Assembly: GCA_017408585.1 (NCBI GenBank)
Contig: JAFQUJ010000012.1
Coordinates: forward strand, 1-64,000
Direction: 5' to 3'
DNA from: Clostridia bacterium
Lineage (GTDB): Bacteria; Bacillota; Clostridia; Oscillospirales; CAG-272
DNA length: 64,000 nucleotides
The notes under the pieces are model-generated. The model was not told the origin of the DNA, made no database searches, and saw nothing but the letters and a program-made list of their open reading frames with translations. This document shows positions 32,610-40,348 of the stretch, one piece after another. The translations under genes and the position numbers were made by a program. Each line of letters begins with the position of its first letter. Position 1 is the first letter of the stretch.

Positions 32610-33323
32610 TTAAAGCTCAATGATTTCATAAAAGTCCGTATTAAAAACGCACATTGATTTTACCGTGTGATATGGCACGCCATAAAGGGTGTTGTCAGCG
32701 CCATAGTGGAAGTGCCCTTGAAGAACCAATTTTACCTTGCTTGCGTGGCGAGAAATTACCTCGTTTACCTCGCTTGCGTTTCGCACCTGATGCGAAAAAT
32801 CGACACAGGGGTCGAGATTTTCGTGAATTAGGACAATGCAAGGCCCATCGGCGCTAAGCAGAGCAGTATCCAGCGCTTTTAGCTGTTCGTTTGGCAAGTT
32901 AGCGTCGTCCCATTTTTCGCCCGAGGTGTCAAAATGGCGCATATCGGCGCGATAGTTTGCATCAAGCATAATAAGTGTAAAATCACCGATTTTTTTAACA
33001 AGCGGAGCAAGCTCTACCCCCTCGCTCTTGAAGTCCTTACGCGAGAGCGCAAGAAAATCGTGATTGCCGGGAACGAGAAAAAACGGTATCTCAGAGGCGC
33101 GAATTATCGACACAGCCCCCTTTAAATACTCTAAAATTTGTTCTCGTCCGTCGCCGATAGCGCGGTCAATCATATCCCCTAAGCAAACGCAAGCGTCAAC
33201 CTCTTGCTCCTTAAAGGCATTTATTGCGATTTTTAGCCTTTCAATGCCAAGCAAGGGACGCCTGCCCAGCCCTAAATTATCAGCACTACAATAATGCAAA
33301 TCAGAAAAAATCCCCAGCTTCAT
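32610..33323 (-). CDS. calcineurin-like metallophosphoesterase
   Basis: This 237-residue soluble phosphoesterase has metal-binding motifs in order: FSDLHY (DxH), CLGDMID (GD), PGNHDF (GNHD), LIHENL and GHFHYG. A two-metal active site is therefore complete. The substrate cannot be read from sequence; icc-like cAMP phosphodiesterases and ICC-type nucleases are related. I chose the ATG at 33323 after GGGGG. The promoter is at 33353-33381. It is divergent from the CofE-like gene. Confidence 0.85.
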   Translation of the reverse strand: MKLGIFSDLHYCSADNLGLGRRPLLGIERLKIAINAFKEQEVDACVCLGDMIDRAIGDGREQILEYLKGAVSIIRASEIPFFLVPGNHDFLALSRKDFKSEGVELAPLVKKIGDFTLIMLDANYRADMRHFDTSGEKWDDANLPNEQLKALDTALLSADGPCIVLIHENLDPCVDFSHQVRNASEVNEVISRHASKVKLVLQGHFHYGADNTLYGVPYHTVKSMCVFNTDFYEIIEL

Positions 33324-33352
33324 TTTTACCCCCAAAAAGAATTATATAATAA

Positions 33353-33381
33353 ATATTATCACACAAGCCGAAAAAAGTCAA
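33353..33381 (-). promoter_or_regulatory. sigma-A promoter of the phosphoesterase gene
   Basis: On the minus strand TTGACT, 17 nt, TAATAT. Confidence 0.75.
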
Positions 33382-33482
33382 CTTGATGAGGGTGTTTTTT
33401 GTAAAATAAAAACAAAAATGCCTAAAATCGCCCTAAATATTTGTGAATATATAAAAAATTTAAATTTTTTCAAAAATTTTTC

Positions 33483-33511
33483 TTTACAAACGCGTATTTT
33501 TTTGCTATACT
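33483..33511 (+). promoter_or_regulatory. sigma-A promoter of the CofE-like gene
   Basis: TTTACA, 17 nt, TATACT. Confidence 0.7.
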
Positions 33512-33567
33512 ATTTACTGTTAAGAAATTATATGCCTGAAAAGACATAAAAAGGAAGGTATTTTTAT

Positions 33568-34761
33568 ATGAGTCGTATGGTCGGTACAGTATCAAGAGGA
33601 ATTCGCGCTCCCATTATTCGTCAAGGGGACAATCTCGTTGATATCGTAACAAATTCAATTCTTGAAGCATCAAGAGAGGATGGCTTTGAAATTCGCAATC
33701 GTGACATCGTTGCAATGACAGAGGCTATCGTTGCAAGAGCACAGGGTAACTATGCAAGCGTTGACGATATCGCAGCCGATGTTAAAGCAAAGTTTGGAGG
33801 CGATACAGTCGGAGTAATTTTCCCAATCCTTAGCCGTAACCGCTTTGCAATCTGTCTTCGTGGTATTGCAAAGGGCGCAAAGAAAATTATTCTTATGCTC
33901 TCATATCCCTCTGACGAGGTAGGAAACCACCTTATCAGCCTTGATATGCTCGACGAAAAGGGCATAAACCCTTATACCGATGTTTTGGATCTTAAGGCTT
34001 ACAGAGAGCTTTTTGGCTACGAAAAGCACCCCTTCACAGGAATTGACTATGTTGAATACTACGAAACTCTCATAAAAGAAAGTGGCGCAGAGGTTGAAAT
34101 CATTTTCGCAAATGACCCTCGTGCAATTCTCAAATATACAAAGAAAGTTCTCAACTGTGATATTCACACACGCTTCCGTACAAAGCGCCTACTCAAAAAT
34201 GCCGGCGCGGAGGTTGTTTATGGACTTGACGAAATCCTTAACGCAAGCGTAAACGGTAGCGGATATAACGAAAATTATGGTCTTCTCGGCTCAAACAAAT
34301 CAACCGAAAATCAAGTAAAGCTTTTCCCTCGCGATTGTCAAGCACTAGTTGAGGCAATTCAACAAAGACTTCTTGACGCAACAGGAAAGCTTGTTGAGGT
34401 TATGGTTTATGGTGATGGCGCATTTAAAGACCCTGTTGGAAAGATTTGGGAGCTTGCTGACCCAATCGTTTCACCTGCATACACAAGCGGTCTTGAGGGC
34501 ACACCAAACGAGCTGAAGCTAAAATACCTTGCAGATAACGATTTTGCAGATCTTTCGGGTGAGGCTCTAAAAGAGGCAATCAAGAGAGAAATCGTTAAAA
34601 AGGACGGCAACCTTGTTGGTAAGATGGCATCGGAGGGAACAACCCCAAGACGCCTAACAGACCTTATCGGCTCGCTCTGTGACCTAACATCAGGCTCAGG
34701 CGACAAGGGAACACCTATCGTATTTATTCAAGGCTATTTTGATAACTACACCACAGAATAA
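33568..34761 (+). CDS. CofE/F420-0:L-glutamate ligase-like protein
   Basis: This 397-residue protein of the F420-0:gamma-glutamyl ligase family begins with GTVSRGIRAPIIRQGD, has AMTEAIVARAQGNYAS, and carries YGDGAFKDPVGKIWELADP. That last motif belongs to the GTP- and metal-binding CofE core. In methanogens and Actinobacteria CofE adds glutamates to coenzyme F420. Firmicutes such as this one generally lack F420 synthesis, and no cof/fbi genes lie nearby, so the true amidation substrate is unknown. It is monocistronic, with a consensus promoter and a terminator at 34776-34804. Confidence 0.8.
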   Translation: MSRMVGTVSRGIRAPIIRQGDNLVDIVTNSILEASREDGFEIRNRDIVAMTEAIVARAQGNYASVDDIAADVKAKFGGDTVGVIFPILSRNRFAICLRGIAKGAKKIILMLSYPSDEVGNHLISLDMLDEKGINPYTDVLDLKAYRELFGYEKHPFTGIDYVEYYETLIKESGAEVEIIFANDPRAILKYTKKVLNCDIHTRFRTKRLLKNAGAEVVYGLDEILNASVNGSGYNENYGLLGSNKSTENQVKLFPRDCQALVEAIQQRLLDATGKLVEVMVYGDGAFKDPVGKIWELADPIVSPAYTSGLEGTPNELKLKYLADNDFADLSGEALKEAIKREIVKKDGNLVGKMASEGTTPRRLTDLIGSLCDLTSGSGDKGTPIVFIQGYFDNYTTE

Positions 34762-34775
34762 TTCGCATAAAGCAA

Positions 34776-34804
34776 AAGCCAATCTCGTTGAGATTGGCTT
34801 TTTT
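34776..34804 (+). terminator. terminator of the CofE-like gene
   Basis: AAGCCAATCTC/GAGATTGGCTT followed by a T-tract. Confidence 0.85.
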
Positions 34805-34830
34805 ATTACCCGAAAGGTGTCAATATAATT

Positions 34831-34858
34831 AAGAAAACGGACATAAGTCCGTTTTCTT
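34831..34858 (-). terminator. terminator of the LRR protein gene
   Basis: AAGAAAACGGACA/AGTCCGTTTTCTT stem just past the stop at 34868; the trailing T-tract is short. Confidence 0.6.
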
Positions 34859-34867
34859 GCGTATTAA

Positions 34868-36799
34868 TTAATATTCTGTAAGTCCTTCCTTGCCTGTGGT
34901 AATTTGAGTAGGTGTGAGTACGCTTTGGAGCTTTACTGTGTAAAGAGCATCAGCGCCTCTTGTTACCTTACTTGCCATAGGAGAAGAAACGGGGCTTTCC
35001 GCTGAGCCGATATATTCCTTTTGGAACAGTTGCGCCTTGCTGGCGTCGTCTGTGAATGCATAGCCCGCAAAAATAAGCTCAAGTGATGCGTGATCAGCAT
35101 TATCAAGGCTCATACCGGAAACTGAAAGATTGCAGTTTGTATATGTGAGATCAAGCGTTACCTGGAGCGCGCCTTTTGATGCGTTAATAAGTCCCTCGCT
35201 TGTAAAGAATGTGTCGGCGTTAAGATACTTTGGATTGAATACGACAACACCAAAGGTAACCTTCTTGCCTACGAGCGCCTCGTATGCTTCAAGGCTATCG
35301 TGATTTACCTTAAAGCCTGTTGCAATTCCGGTGCTATTCGGACCCATTGAGTAGCCGGAAGCCTCGAAAATCGAGGAATACTCAGTCTTTGTATTTGTCA
35401 AGGCGTCCCAAGCAGAGAAGCTTTTGTCAAAACCATTGAAGCTGAACATTACACGGTAGTCATTTGCCGAGCGCTTTGCGTCTGTAAAGATTGTTTTTGT
35501 TGAGTAGGTTGCGCTTGGATCGTAGTTTTCAAAGGAATCAACAACAGCACCGTTTATTTGGGAAATTTGGAATCCTGAAAGCTTTCCGTTATCTATCGTC
35601 AGAGAATCTGCGCTTCCTGTATATATGATTACCTTCAAGGCGGAGCAGCTACTGAACAGAGTGCTTGTAAAGCCTGCAACATCAGCAGGAACAATCGCTG
35701 TAATTATGGGGCAACTATTAAAGATGTCCTTTTCGGTAGTGGTCAACGATTCCGGAAGAATTACGCTTGTAAGCTTTGTTGATTGGAACGCATTTGCATA
35801 TATAGTTGTAAGTCCATTTGGGAAAACAAAGCTTGTAAGTGAGGAACAACCTGCGAACGAAAAGCTTCCGATTGAGGTTAAGGCGGGGCATTCGTTTATT
35901 GCTTTTAAGCTTGAACAGTTTCTAAATGCTTCTGATCCAATAGAGGTTACCGTATCGGGAAGAACGACACTTTCAAGATTCTTACACCCGTTGAATGAAT
36001 AACCTGAAACAGCAGTGAAGGTGCTACCTGTAAAGTCAATGCTTGTAATGTTGGTCTCGCGGAACGCAGACTCGCCCAAGCTTTTAAGTTTAGGACACTT
36101 AATATCTCCTGATATTTTGGTGTTATAAAAGCCTCTGCCGATCTCCTCGAGTGATTCAAGGCTGTTTATGTTTATAGTTGTAAGTGAGGAACAACTATTA
36201 AATGCAGAATAGATTCTCTTGATGTTTTTAGAAAAGAGAAATGTGTGCATCTTTGAACAACTGATAAAGCTATGATCGCCAAGCTGAACCACATTTGAAT
36301 TTGACATATCAACTGTTAAAAGTTCAGGACATTTGTAGAATTCACCGTTTGTAAAGTTGATTTCAGCAGTCCAGTCCTCGCCTGTTGAGGGATTGTATCC
36401 TCTTGCCTCAATTACAACTGTTTGAAGGTATTGAAGTTGTCTGAACGCATGGGTTCCAATGCTTTTTACAGTTTTAGGAACGAATAGCGATACAACAGGG
36501 TGGTTTGAACCGCCTGTTGAACCGAAAGCACTGCCGGCAATCTCGGTCACAATGTACCTTTTGTCAGCCACTCCGTCACTGTCGGAGTCATACTCAACGA
36601 TTTCGGGAATGATAACCTCGGTGAGTGCTCCACTTGTTCTGTTTTCGCTTGTTACAGTTGCAGTTCCGTCATAGTCGGGGTAAGCGTCGGTGTTGGTAAA
36701 TGAGTAGTAAATACCGTCAACCTCGACAGCGCTCGCGCTAATCGCCAAAAGGCATACAGCGAAAAGCACCATAACAAAGAGTAAAATTTTCTTTTTCAT
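34868..36799 (-). CDS. secreted BspA-type leucine-rich repeat protein
   Basis: The product has 643 residues. A signal peptide (KKKILLFVMVLFAVCLLAISASA) is followed by a BspA/LRR_5 domain from about 60 to 400 with repeats such as FNGCKNLESVVLPDTVTSIG and FAGCSSLTSFVFPNGLTTIY. The C-terminal 240 residues form a beta-rich domain with a stretch DYRVMFSFNGFDKSF. No LPXTG or transmembrane anchor is seen, so it is likely released or non-covalently bound. LRR_5 proteins in gut Clostridia are common and often adhesive. Its promoter is at 36866-36894. Confidence 0.85.
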   Translation of the reverse strand: MKKKILLFVMVLFAVCLLAISASAVEVDGIYYSFTNTDAYPDYDGTATVTSENRTSGALTEVIIPEIVEYDSDSDGVADKRYIVTEIAGSAFGSTGGSNHPVVSLFVPKTVKSIGTHAFRQLQYLQTVVIEARGYNPSTGEDWTAEINFTNGEFYKCPELLTVDMSNSNVVQLGDHSFISCSKMHTFLFSKNIKRIYSAFNSCSSLTTININSLESLEEIGRGFYNTKISGDIKCPKLKSLGESAFRETNITSIDFTGSTFTAVSGYSFNGCKNLESVVLPDTVTSIGSEAFRNCSSLKAINECPALTSIGSFSFAGCSSLTSFVFPNGLTTIYANAFQSTKLTSVILPESLTTTEKDIFNSCPIITAIVPADVAGFTSTLFSSCSALKVIIYTGSADSLTIDNGKLSGFQISQINGAVVDSFENYDPSATYSTKTIFTDAKRSANDYRVMFSFNGFDKSFSAWDALTNTKTEYSSIFEASGYSMGPNSTGIATGFKVNHDSLEAYEALVGKKVTFGVVVFNPKYLNADTFFTSEGLINASKGALQVTLDLTYTNCNLSVSGMSLDNADHASLELIFAGYAFTDDASKAQLFQKEYIGSAESPVSSPMASKVTRGADALYTVKLQSVLTPTQITTGKEGLTEY

Positions 36800-36865
36800 C
36801 TTGTTTTTCTCCTTGCGGGGTCGAGAGGCTCGACACCCATTATAAATAAATACTTTTGTAATGAT

Positions 36866-36894
36866 ATATTATCATATATTAAATTATATGTCAA
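36866..36894 (-). promoter_or_regulatory. sigma-A promoter of the LRR protein gene
   Basis: On the minus strand TTGACA, 17 nt, TAATAT. Confidence 0.75.
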
Positions 36895-36914
36895 GTCATT
36901 TTGCACAAAAAATG

Positions 36915-37040
36915 AATTATCAATCTCGCCCGCGAGATTGCATATCATCAGTCGCTTGCGACTGTATCTCACCACGGCAGAGCCGTGTATCTCATCAACG
37001 CCTTGCGTTGTATCTCATCAGTCCGTAGGAATGTATATCA
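36915..37040. repeat. hairpin array 5 (TATCTCATCA / TATATCATC linkers)
   Basis: Stems AATCTCGC/GCGAGATT, GTCGC/GCGAC, ACGGC/GCCGT, ACGC/GCGT and GTCC/GGA(A) are joined by GTATCTCATCA or variants. The array lies between divergent promoters at 36866-36894 and 37046-37074, only a few bases from each. Confidence 0.8.
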
Positions 37041-37045
37041 TCTCC

Positions 37046-37074
37046 TTGACTTTTTTAGAAGCTTGTGCTAAAAT
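37046..37074 (+). promoter_or_regulatory. sigma-A promoter of the HAD hydrolase gene
   Basis: TTGACT, 17 nt, TAAAAT, about 30 nt before the start codon. Confidence 0.8.
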
Positions 37075-37104
37075 GTTATTACATAAAAATTCAAGGAGCA
37101 AATT

Positions 37105-37710
37105 ATGATTAAGAATGTAGTTTTCGATTTTGGACAGGTGCTTGTCCATTTCGAGCCTGAATATATGGTTGGCGTTTATGTTGATGACGAGGCGGATAAA
37201 AAATTGCTTTGCGAGGTTGTTTTTGACCGTCTTTATTGGGATAAGCTTGACGCAGGCACAATAGAGGACGAGCAGGTAATGGAGAGGGTCAAGGCTCGAC
37301 TTCCAGGGCGCTTGCACGAGGTTGCCAAAAAAATCTATTATAATTGGATTTACAACATTCCCGAGCTTGACGGAATGGCAGACCTTGTAAAACACCTTAA
37401 AAATGACCACAGGGTAGGGCTTTTTGTTCTATCCAACATATCAAAATATTTTGCCGAGCATCGCCACGAAATCTCGATTTTAGCGCATTTTGATGGCCTT
37501 GTTCTCACAGGCCCTATCGGCATTGTTAAGCCAAATCGCGAAATCTTTGATTACCTTTGTAACACCTATCAGCTCAACCCCGCCGAAACGATATTTATCG
37601 ACGATAACGCAAACAACATAAAGGGCGCAAGCGCCTATGGAATAAATACATACCACTTTGATGGCGATGTGCAAAGGCTAAGAGAATACCTTGACGAGAT
37701 ATTGAAATAA
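37105..37710 (+). CDS. HAD-IA family hydrolase (YihX-like)
   Basis: This 201-residue haloacid-dehalogenase-type phosphatase has motif I VFDFGQVL, motif II VLSNIS, the motif III lysine in GIVKPNREIFDY, and motif IV FIDDNANNI. Glycine replaces the second aspartate of the DxD motif, as in the YihX / sugar-phosphatase branch. The cap is the alpha-helical C1 type. The substrate is probably a sugar phosphate. The ATG follows AAGGAG. Confidence 0.85.
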   Translation: MIKNVVFDFGQVLVHFEPEYMVGVYVDDEADKKLLCEVVFDRLYWDKLDAGTIEDEQVMERVKARLPGRLHEVAKKIYYNWIYNIPELDGMADLVKHLKNDHRVGLFVLSNISKYFAEHRHEISILAHFDGLVLTGPIGIVKPNREIFDYLCNTYQLNPAETIFIDDNANNIKGASAYGINTYHFDGDVQRLREYLDEILK

Positions 37711-37714
37711 CAAA

Positions 37715-37795
37715 TATCGATATAAATCCCTTGCGGGATTTTCGATATGTTGCTAACGCAACTCGATATGCCTTCGGCTCGATATGCTTGATTTG
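37715..37795. repeat. hairpin array 6 (TCGATAT linkers)
   Basis: Three short hairpins, AAATCCC/GGGATTT, GTTGC/GCAAC and GCC/GGC, are joined by TCGATAT. The first two stems repeat those of arrays 1 and 2. Confidence 0.75.
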
Positions 37796-37859
37796 TAACC
37801 AAGCAAAAGGCGCTTATCTTTTATAAACAAGCAAAAACAAGAGGACAAGGGGGATTTTT

Positions 37860-38060
37860 ATGATAGTTTTTGATAAATTGTGGATTCTTATGGCTCAAAA
37901 GGGAGTTTCAACCTACACTTTGCGCGAAAAATGCGGAATAGATAGCAAAACTGTTCGTAGGCTAAGGGCCAACGAAAATATTGAAACAAAAACATTGAAT
38001 AAGCTATGTATGGCGCTTGATTGCAAAATCGAGGAAATTATGGAATATATTCCCGATTAA
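37860..38060 (+). CDS. small XRE-family HTH regulator
   Basis: The 66-residue product is a single Cro/C1-type helix-turn-helix: LWILMAQKGVSTYTLREKCG and KTVRRLRANENIETKTLNKL. It ends CKIEEIMEYIPD, as in YozG-like stand-alone repressors. Full length for this class. GGACAAGGGGG precedes the start. The target is unknown; no obvious operator pair is visible. Confidence 0.85.
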   Translation: MIVFDKLWILMAQKGVSTYTLREKCGIDSKTVRRLRANENIETKTLNKLCMALDCKIEEIMEYIPD

Positions 38061-38102
38061 GCGTACCCTGTGTTTCACGAGTTGCCTTCATTCACCAAAA
38101 CA

Positions 38103-38137
38103 AAAGAGCAAGAACAGTTGCGTTCTTGCTCTTTGCT
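38103..38137. terminator. bidirectional GAGCAAG-type terminator
   Basis: AAAGAGCAAGAAC/GTTCTTGCTCTTT. It serves the XRE gene and the convergent glycosidase gene. Confidence 0.8.
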
Positions 38138-38151
38138 TTTAATATGTGCGA

Positions 38152-39243
38152 TTATTTTTTAAATTCCTTATCGGCGAGGGTGCAGAATTTACGAATAAGC
38201 TCTGTTTCGCGTGGGTCGTATGGGCGATGGCTCGGCCTATACAGGTCGTGGAACCATTTTGTAAAGTCGATAGGCGCGCGTGGGTCGTCCTTGTACCAAT
38301 TCCAATGCGCCTCGTATGGCTCATAGGTTTGATATTTTCCTGCAACAAAGCCCCAATTGTAACAGCCGATATTTTCAAGATAGAAAAGAGGAAAGTTGTC
38401 AAAAACGGTATTTCCCGTGCACCTTGCAAGCCACTCTGTGTTGATAATCGGGCGACCAAGTGTCTTTAAATGCTTGATTACACGAATGTGCTCCTCGTAG
38501 GTGCTATAATTATGATAGGTTATAATATCGGAATTTTCAAGGGCATACTCGTTCAAAGCGCTTGTGCGAAAATCGTTCTCTATATCAAACCACCAAGCAC
38601 CAACAGTAAGTGGCTGAGAGGGATTGATTTTGCGCACCGTTTCAAACATTCTTACAAGGTGAGGCATAGTTATCTGCTCTCGTCTGCTGTTTCCCGGCTC
38701 GTTAAACAAATCCCACATCAAAATGCGAGAATCGTCCTTGTAAAGCGTGACAATTTCTGTCACCATCTCAAAATATTTGTCAGCGCTTACGGCATCGTCA
38801 AAATAAAAATGAGGCGCAGGACCACTGTGGGCGCCGTGTTGAGAGTGCTTTTTTCCACCATGATAGCCCCAATCGTAGCCTTGCTCACCAATGTATGGCA
38901 TTTTCCAAAGCTCCGTTTTAGGTGGCATGCAATCGTTTGCGAGCACCATCATACACGAAATTCCAAAGCTATCGCAAAGCGAAATATATCGTTCTAAGCG
39001 CTCAAGAAAGGAATCGTGCTCTTGCTCCCAAACTACAAATTCCAAAATCAAGCGCACGCTGTTAAAGCCAAGCTCACTCATAAGCGCAAGCTCGCTTTTC
39101 GTCGTTTCTAAGCGCTCCTCGAAATGTAGCGCTTGCCATTGGTCAACACGATTGACACAATCGGCACTCATATAATTACAGCCTCTTATCCACGGGCGAG
39201 AATTGTACCATTCCCACGCGCGCTCCTTGCTCCATCTTTCCAT
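38152..39243 (-). CDS. GH5-like (clan GH-A) glycoside hydrolase
   Basis: This 363-residue TIM-barrel hydrolase has RGCNYMSADC at the first strand and GFNSVRLILEFVVW. The likely acid/base glutamate is in MWDLFNEPGN and the nucleophile glutamate in IINTEWLAR. It lacks a signal peptide and is presumably cytosolic, acting on imported oligosaccharides. Homologs of this shape are often labelled beta-xylanase or mannanase, but the substrate cannot be read. The promoter is at 39294-39322. Confidence 0.75.
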   Translation of the reverse strand: MERWSKERAWEWYNSRPWIRGCNYMSADCVNRVDQWQALHFEERLETTKSELALMSELGFNSVRLILEFVVWEQEHDSFLERLERYISLCDSFGISCMMVLANDCMPPKTELWKMPYIGEQGYDWGYHGGKKHSQHGAHSGPAPHFYFDDAVSADKYFEMVTEIVTLYKDDSRILMWDLFNEPGNSRREQITMPHLVRMFETVRKINPSQPLTVGAWWFDIENDFRTSALNEYALENSDIITYHNYSTYEEHIRVIKHLKTLGRPIINTEWLARCTGNTVFDNFPLFYLENIGCYNWGFVAGKYQTYEPYEAHWNWYKDDPRAPIDFTKWFHDLYRPSHRPYDPRETELIRKFCTLADKEFKK

Positions 39244-39293
39244 AAAACACCTCGGATTTGTAATTAGAAGGTATTTAAGCCTATCTCAATCTC

Positions 39294-39322
39294 ATTTTAT
39301 CACACTAAAAAATGGTTGTCAA
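39294..39322 (-). promoter_or_regulatory. sigma-A promoter of the GH5-like gene
   Basis: On the minus strand TTGACA, 17 nt, TAAAAT. Confidence 0.75.
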
Positions 39323-39329
39323 GATAGCG

Positions 39330-39470
39330 TTAACACAAAGGAAGACCAAAACCTTCCCCACCAAAACAAAACAAAAAAGACAGGAACAAGTCCTGTCTTT
39401 TTGCTTGTGAAAGGGCGATAAAAAAATATTTTCGCCACTTTTTGTTTGATTTTGAACTGGCGCGTCCCAA
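39330..39470 (-). repeat. probable relic of a tRNA-Ser-type cassette
   Basis: The tRNA-Ser terminator hairpin (GACAGGAACAAGTCCTGTC) recurs at 39378-39400. On the minus strand a GGGGAAGGTTTTGGTCTTCC follows, resembling the GGGAAGATTTGAGCTTCC that opens the intact cassette at 39878. A GATTTTGAACTGGCGCG at 39448-39464 resembles a tRNA T-arm read in reverse. Decayed but recognisable. Confidence 0.5.
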
Positions 39471-39640
39471 TCACGCCAAAGGCGTGTATATCATCAAAAC
39501 GAAGTTTTGTATATCACCAAGGCGAAAGCCTTGTATATCATCATTGCGAAAGAAGATACAGCCTACGGCTGATGATATACACCTTCGGTGATGATATCCA
39601 CGACCGCGTCGTGATGATATACCATTGCTTTCGCAATGGA
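39462..39640. repeat. hairpin array 7 (TATATCATCA linkers, inverts midway)
   Basis: Stems CACGCC/GGCGTG, AAAAC/GTTTT, AAGGC/GCCTT, CAGCC/GGCTG, CACC/GGTG, ACGAC/GTCGT and CCATTGC/GCAATGG are joined by GTATATCATCA. After about 39545 the linkers appear as TGATGATATAC, the reverse complement, so the array changes orientation. Confidence 0.8.
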
Positions 39641-39644
39641 TAAA

Positions 39645-39676
39645 AAAATTCGACAAGTTGAAACTTGTCGAATTTT
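39645..39676 (-). terminator. terminator at the far end of the tRNA-Ser cassette
   Basis: AATTCGACAAGTT/AACTTGTCGAATT with a T-tract on each strand; it follows the duplicated tRNA 3' end at 39678. Confidence 0.75.
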
Positions 39677-39677
39677 T

Positions 39678-39878
39678 TGGCGGAGAAGAGAAGATTTTCT
39701 AGGAACACAAGTGTTCCGTTGAACTGTTGTCGTGTTCGCATCGCACTGCCCTCGCAAGCATCGGTTGTGTTCTGCGACGACTGCCACTCCTTATTCCTCG
39801 CTTTATCCTTCCCCGAAGGCGCTCGGAATCGTCCCTTCCACGCCGAGTAACCGACGCATTGGAAGCTCAAATCTTCCC
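39678..39878 (-). repeat. tRNA-Ser-linked cassette ending in a copy of the tRNA 3' end
   Basis: Read on the minus strand, this 201-bp segment opens with GGGAAGATTTGAGC, close to the reverse complement of the T-arm of the adjacent tRNA-Ser. It ends with ATCTTCTCTTCTCCGCCA, identical to that tRNA's last 18 bases including CCA. Its middle is GC-rich for the region, with several short hairpins and no open frame of note. It is separated from tRNA-Ser by a terminator. Confidence 0.75.
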
Positions 39879-39879
39879 T

Positions 39880-39919
39880 AAAAAGCAAAAAAGACAGGAA
39901 CAAGTCCTGTCTTTTTTGC
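39880..39919 (-). terminator. tRNA-Ser terminator
   Basis: AAAAAGACAGGA and TCCTGTCTTTTTT form a stem right after the tRNA CCA. The same hairpin is found at 39371-39411. Confidence 0.85.
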
Positions 39920-39920
39920 T

Positions 39921-40011
39921 TGGCGGAGAAGAGAAGATTTGAACTTCCGCGCCGGTTACCCGACCTACACCCTTAGCAGGGGCGCCTCTTCGACCTCTTG
40001 AGTACTTCTCC
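39921..40011 (-). tRNA. tRNA-Ser (anticodon GCU), CCA encoded
   Basis: The minus strand folds as a class II tRNA of 91 nt. The acceptor GGAGAAG pairs with CTTCTCC, discriminator G, encoded CCA. The anticodon loop CTGCTAA reads GCU (serine AGY codons). A long variable arm and T-loop TTCAAAT are present. The promoter is at 40075-40103 with a leader of about 60 nt containing GCAAACTACC/GGTTTGC and GGCACGCC/GCGTGC stems. Confidence 0.95.
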
Positions 40012-40074
40012 AAAAGCCTCTAAGCACGCAACCTGGCGTGCCCAGCAAACCGTCGTTTGGTAGTTTGCTTTTCA

Positions 40075-40103
40075 ATTATACACAATTTTTAGATGGTTGT
40101 CAA
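40075..40103 (-). promoter_or_regulatory. consensus sigma-A promoter of tRNA-Ser
   Basis: On the minus strand TTGACA, 17 nt, TATAAT. Confidence 0.85.
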
Positions 40104-40165
40104 TACTTTTTTGCGTTTTATTTTGTTAATTTTTATTTTTGTCAAAAATATTTTCAAAAATACTA

Positions 40166-40194
40166 TTGACTTTTCAAAAATATTGTGTTATTAT
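40166..40194 (+). promoter_or_regulatory. sigma-A promoter of tRNA-Arg
   Basis: TTGACT, 17 nt, TATTAT, about 25 nt upstream of the tRNA. Confidence 0.75.
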
Positions 40195-40218
40195 ATCATA
40201 CGCACATAAAAGTGCTTT

Positions 40219-40294
40219 GCGCTCCTAGCTCAGCGGATAGAGTGCCCGGCTACGAACCGGTAGGTCGAGGGTTCGAATCCCCCGGGGCGCGCCA
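40219..40294 (+). tRNA. tRNA-Arg (anticodon ACG), CCA encoded
   Basis: This is a 76-nt cloverleaf. The acceptor GCGCTCC pairs with GGGGCGC, discriminator G, encoded CCA. The anticodon arm CCGG-CTACGAA-CCGG gives ACG, and the T-loop is TTCGAAT. It is followed by a terminator and two tandem cassettes that end in copies of its own 3' end. Confidence 0.96.
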
Positions 40295-40300
40295 TAAACA

Positions 40301-40331
40301 AAAAAACACCACCTTGCGTGGTGTTTTTTTG
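40301..40331 (+). terminator. tRNA-Arg terminator
   Basis: AAAAACACCACC-TTGC-GTGGTGTTTTTTT. A second copy lies at about 40496-40522 between the cassettes. Confidence 0.9.
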
Positions 40332-40348
40332 CTTATCCCATATAAATT

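Noticed and set aside
39541..39903. 120-codon open frame over array 7 and the tRNA-Ser cassette
   Set aside because: It crosses hairpins and the duplicated tRNA end, lacks a ribosome site, and does not resemble a protein.
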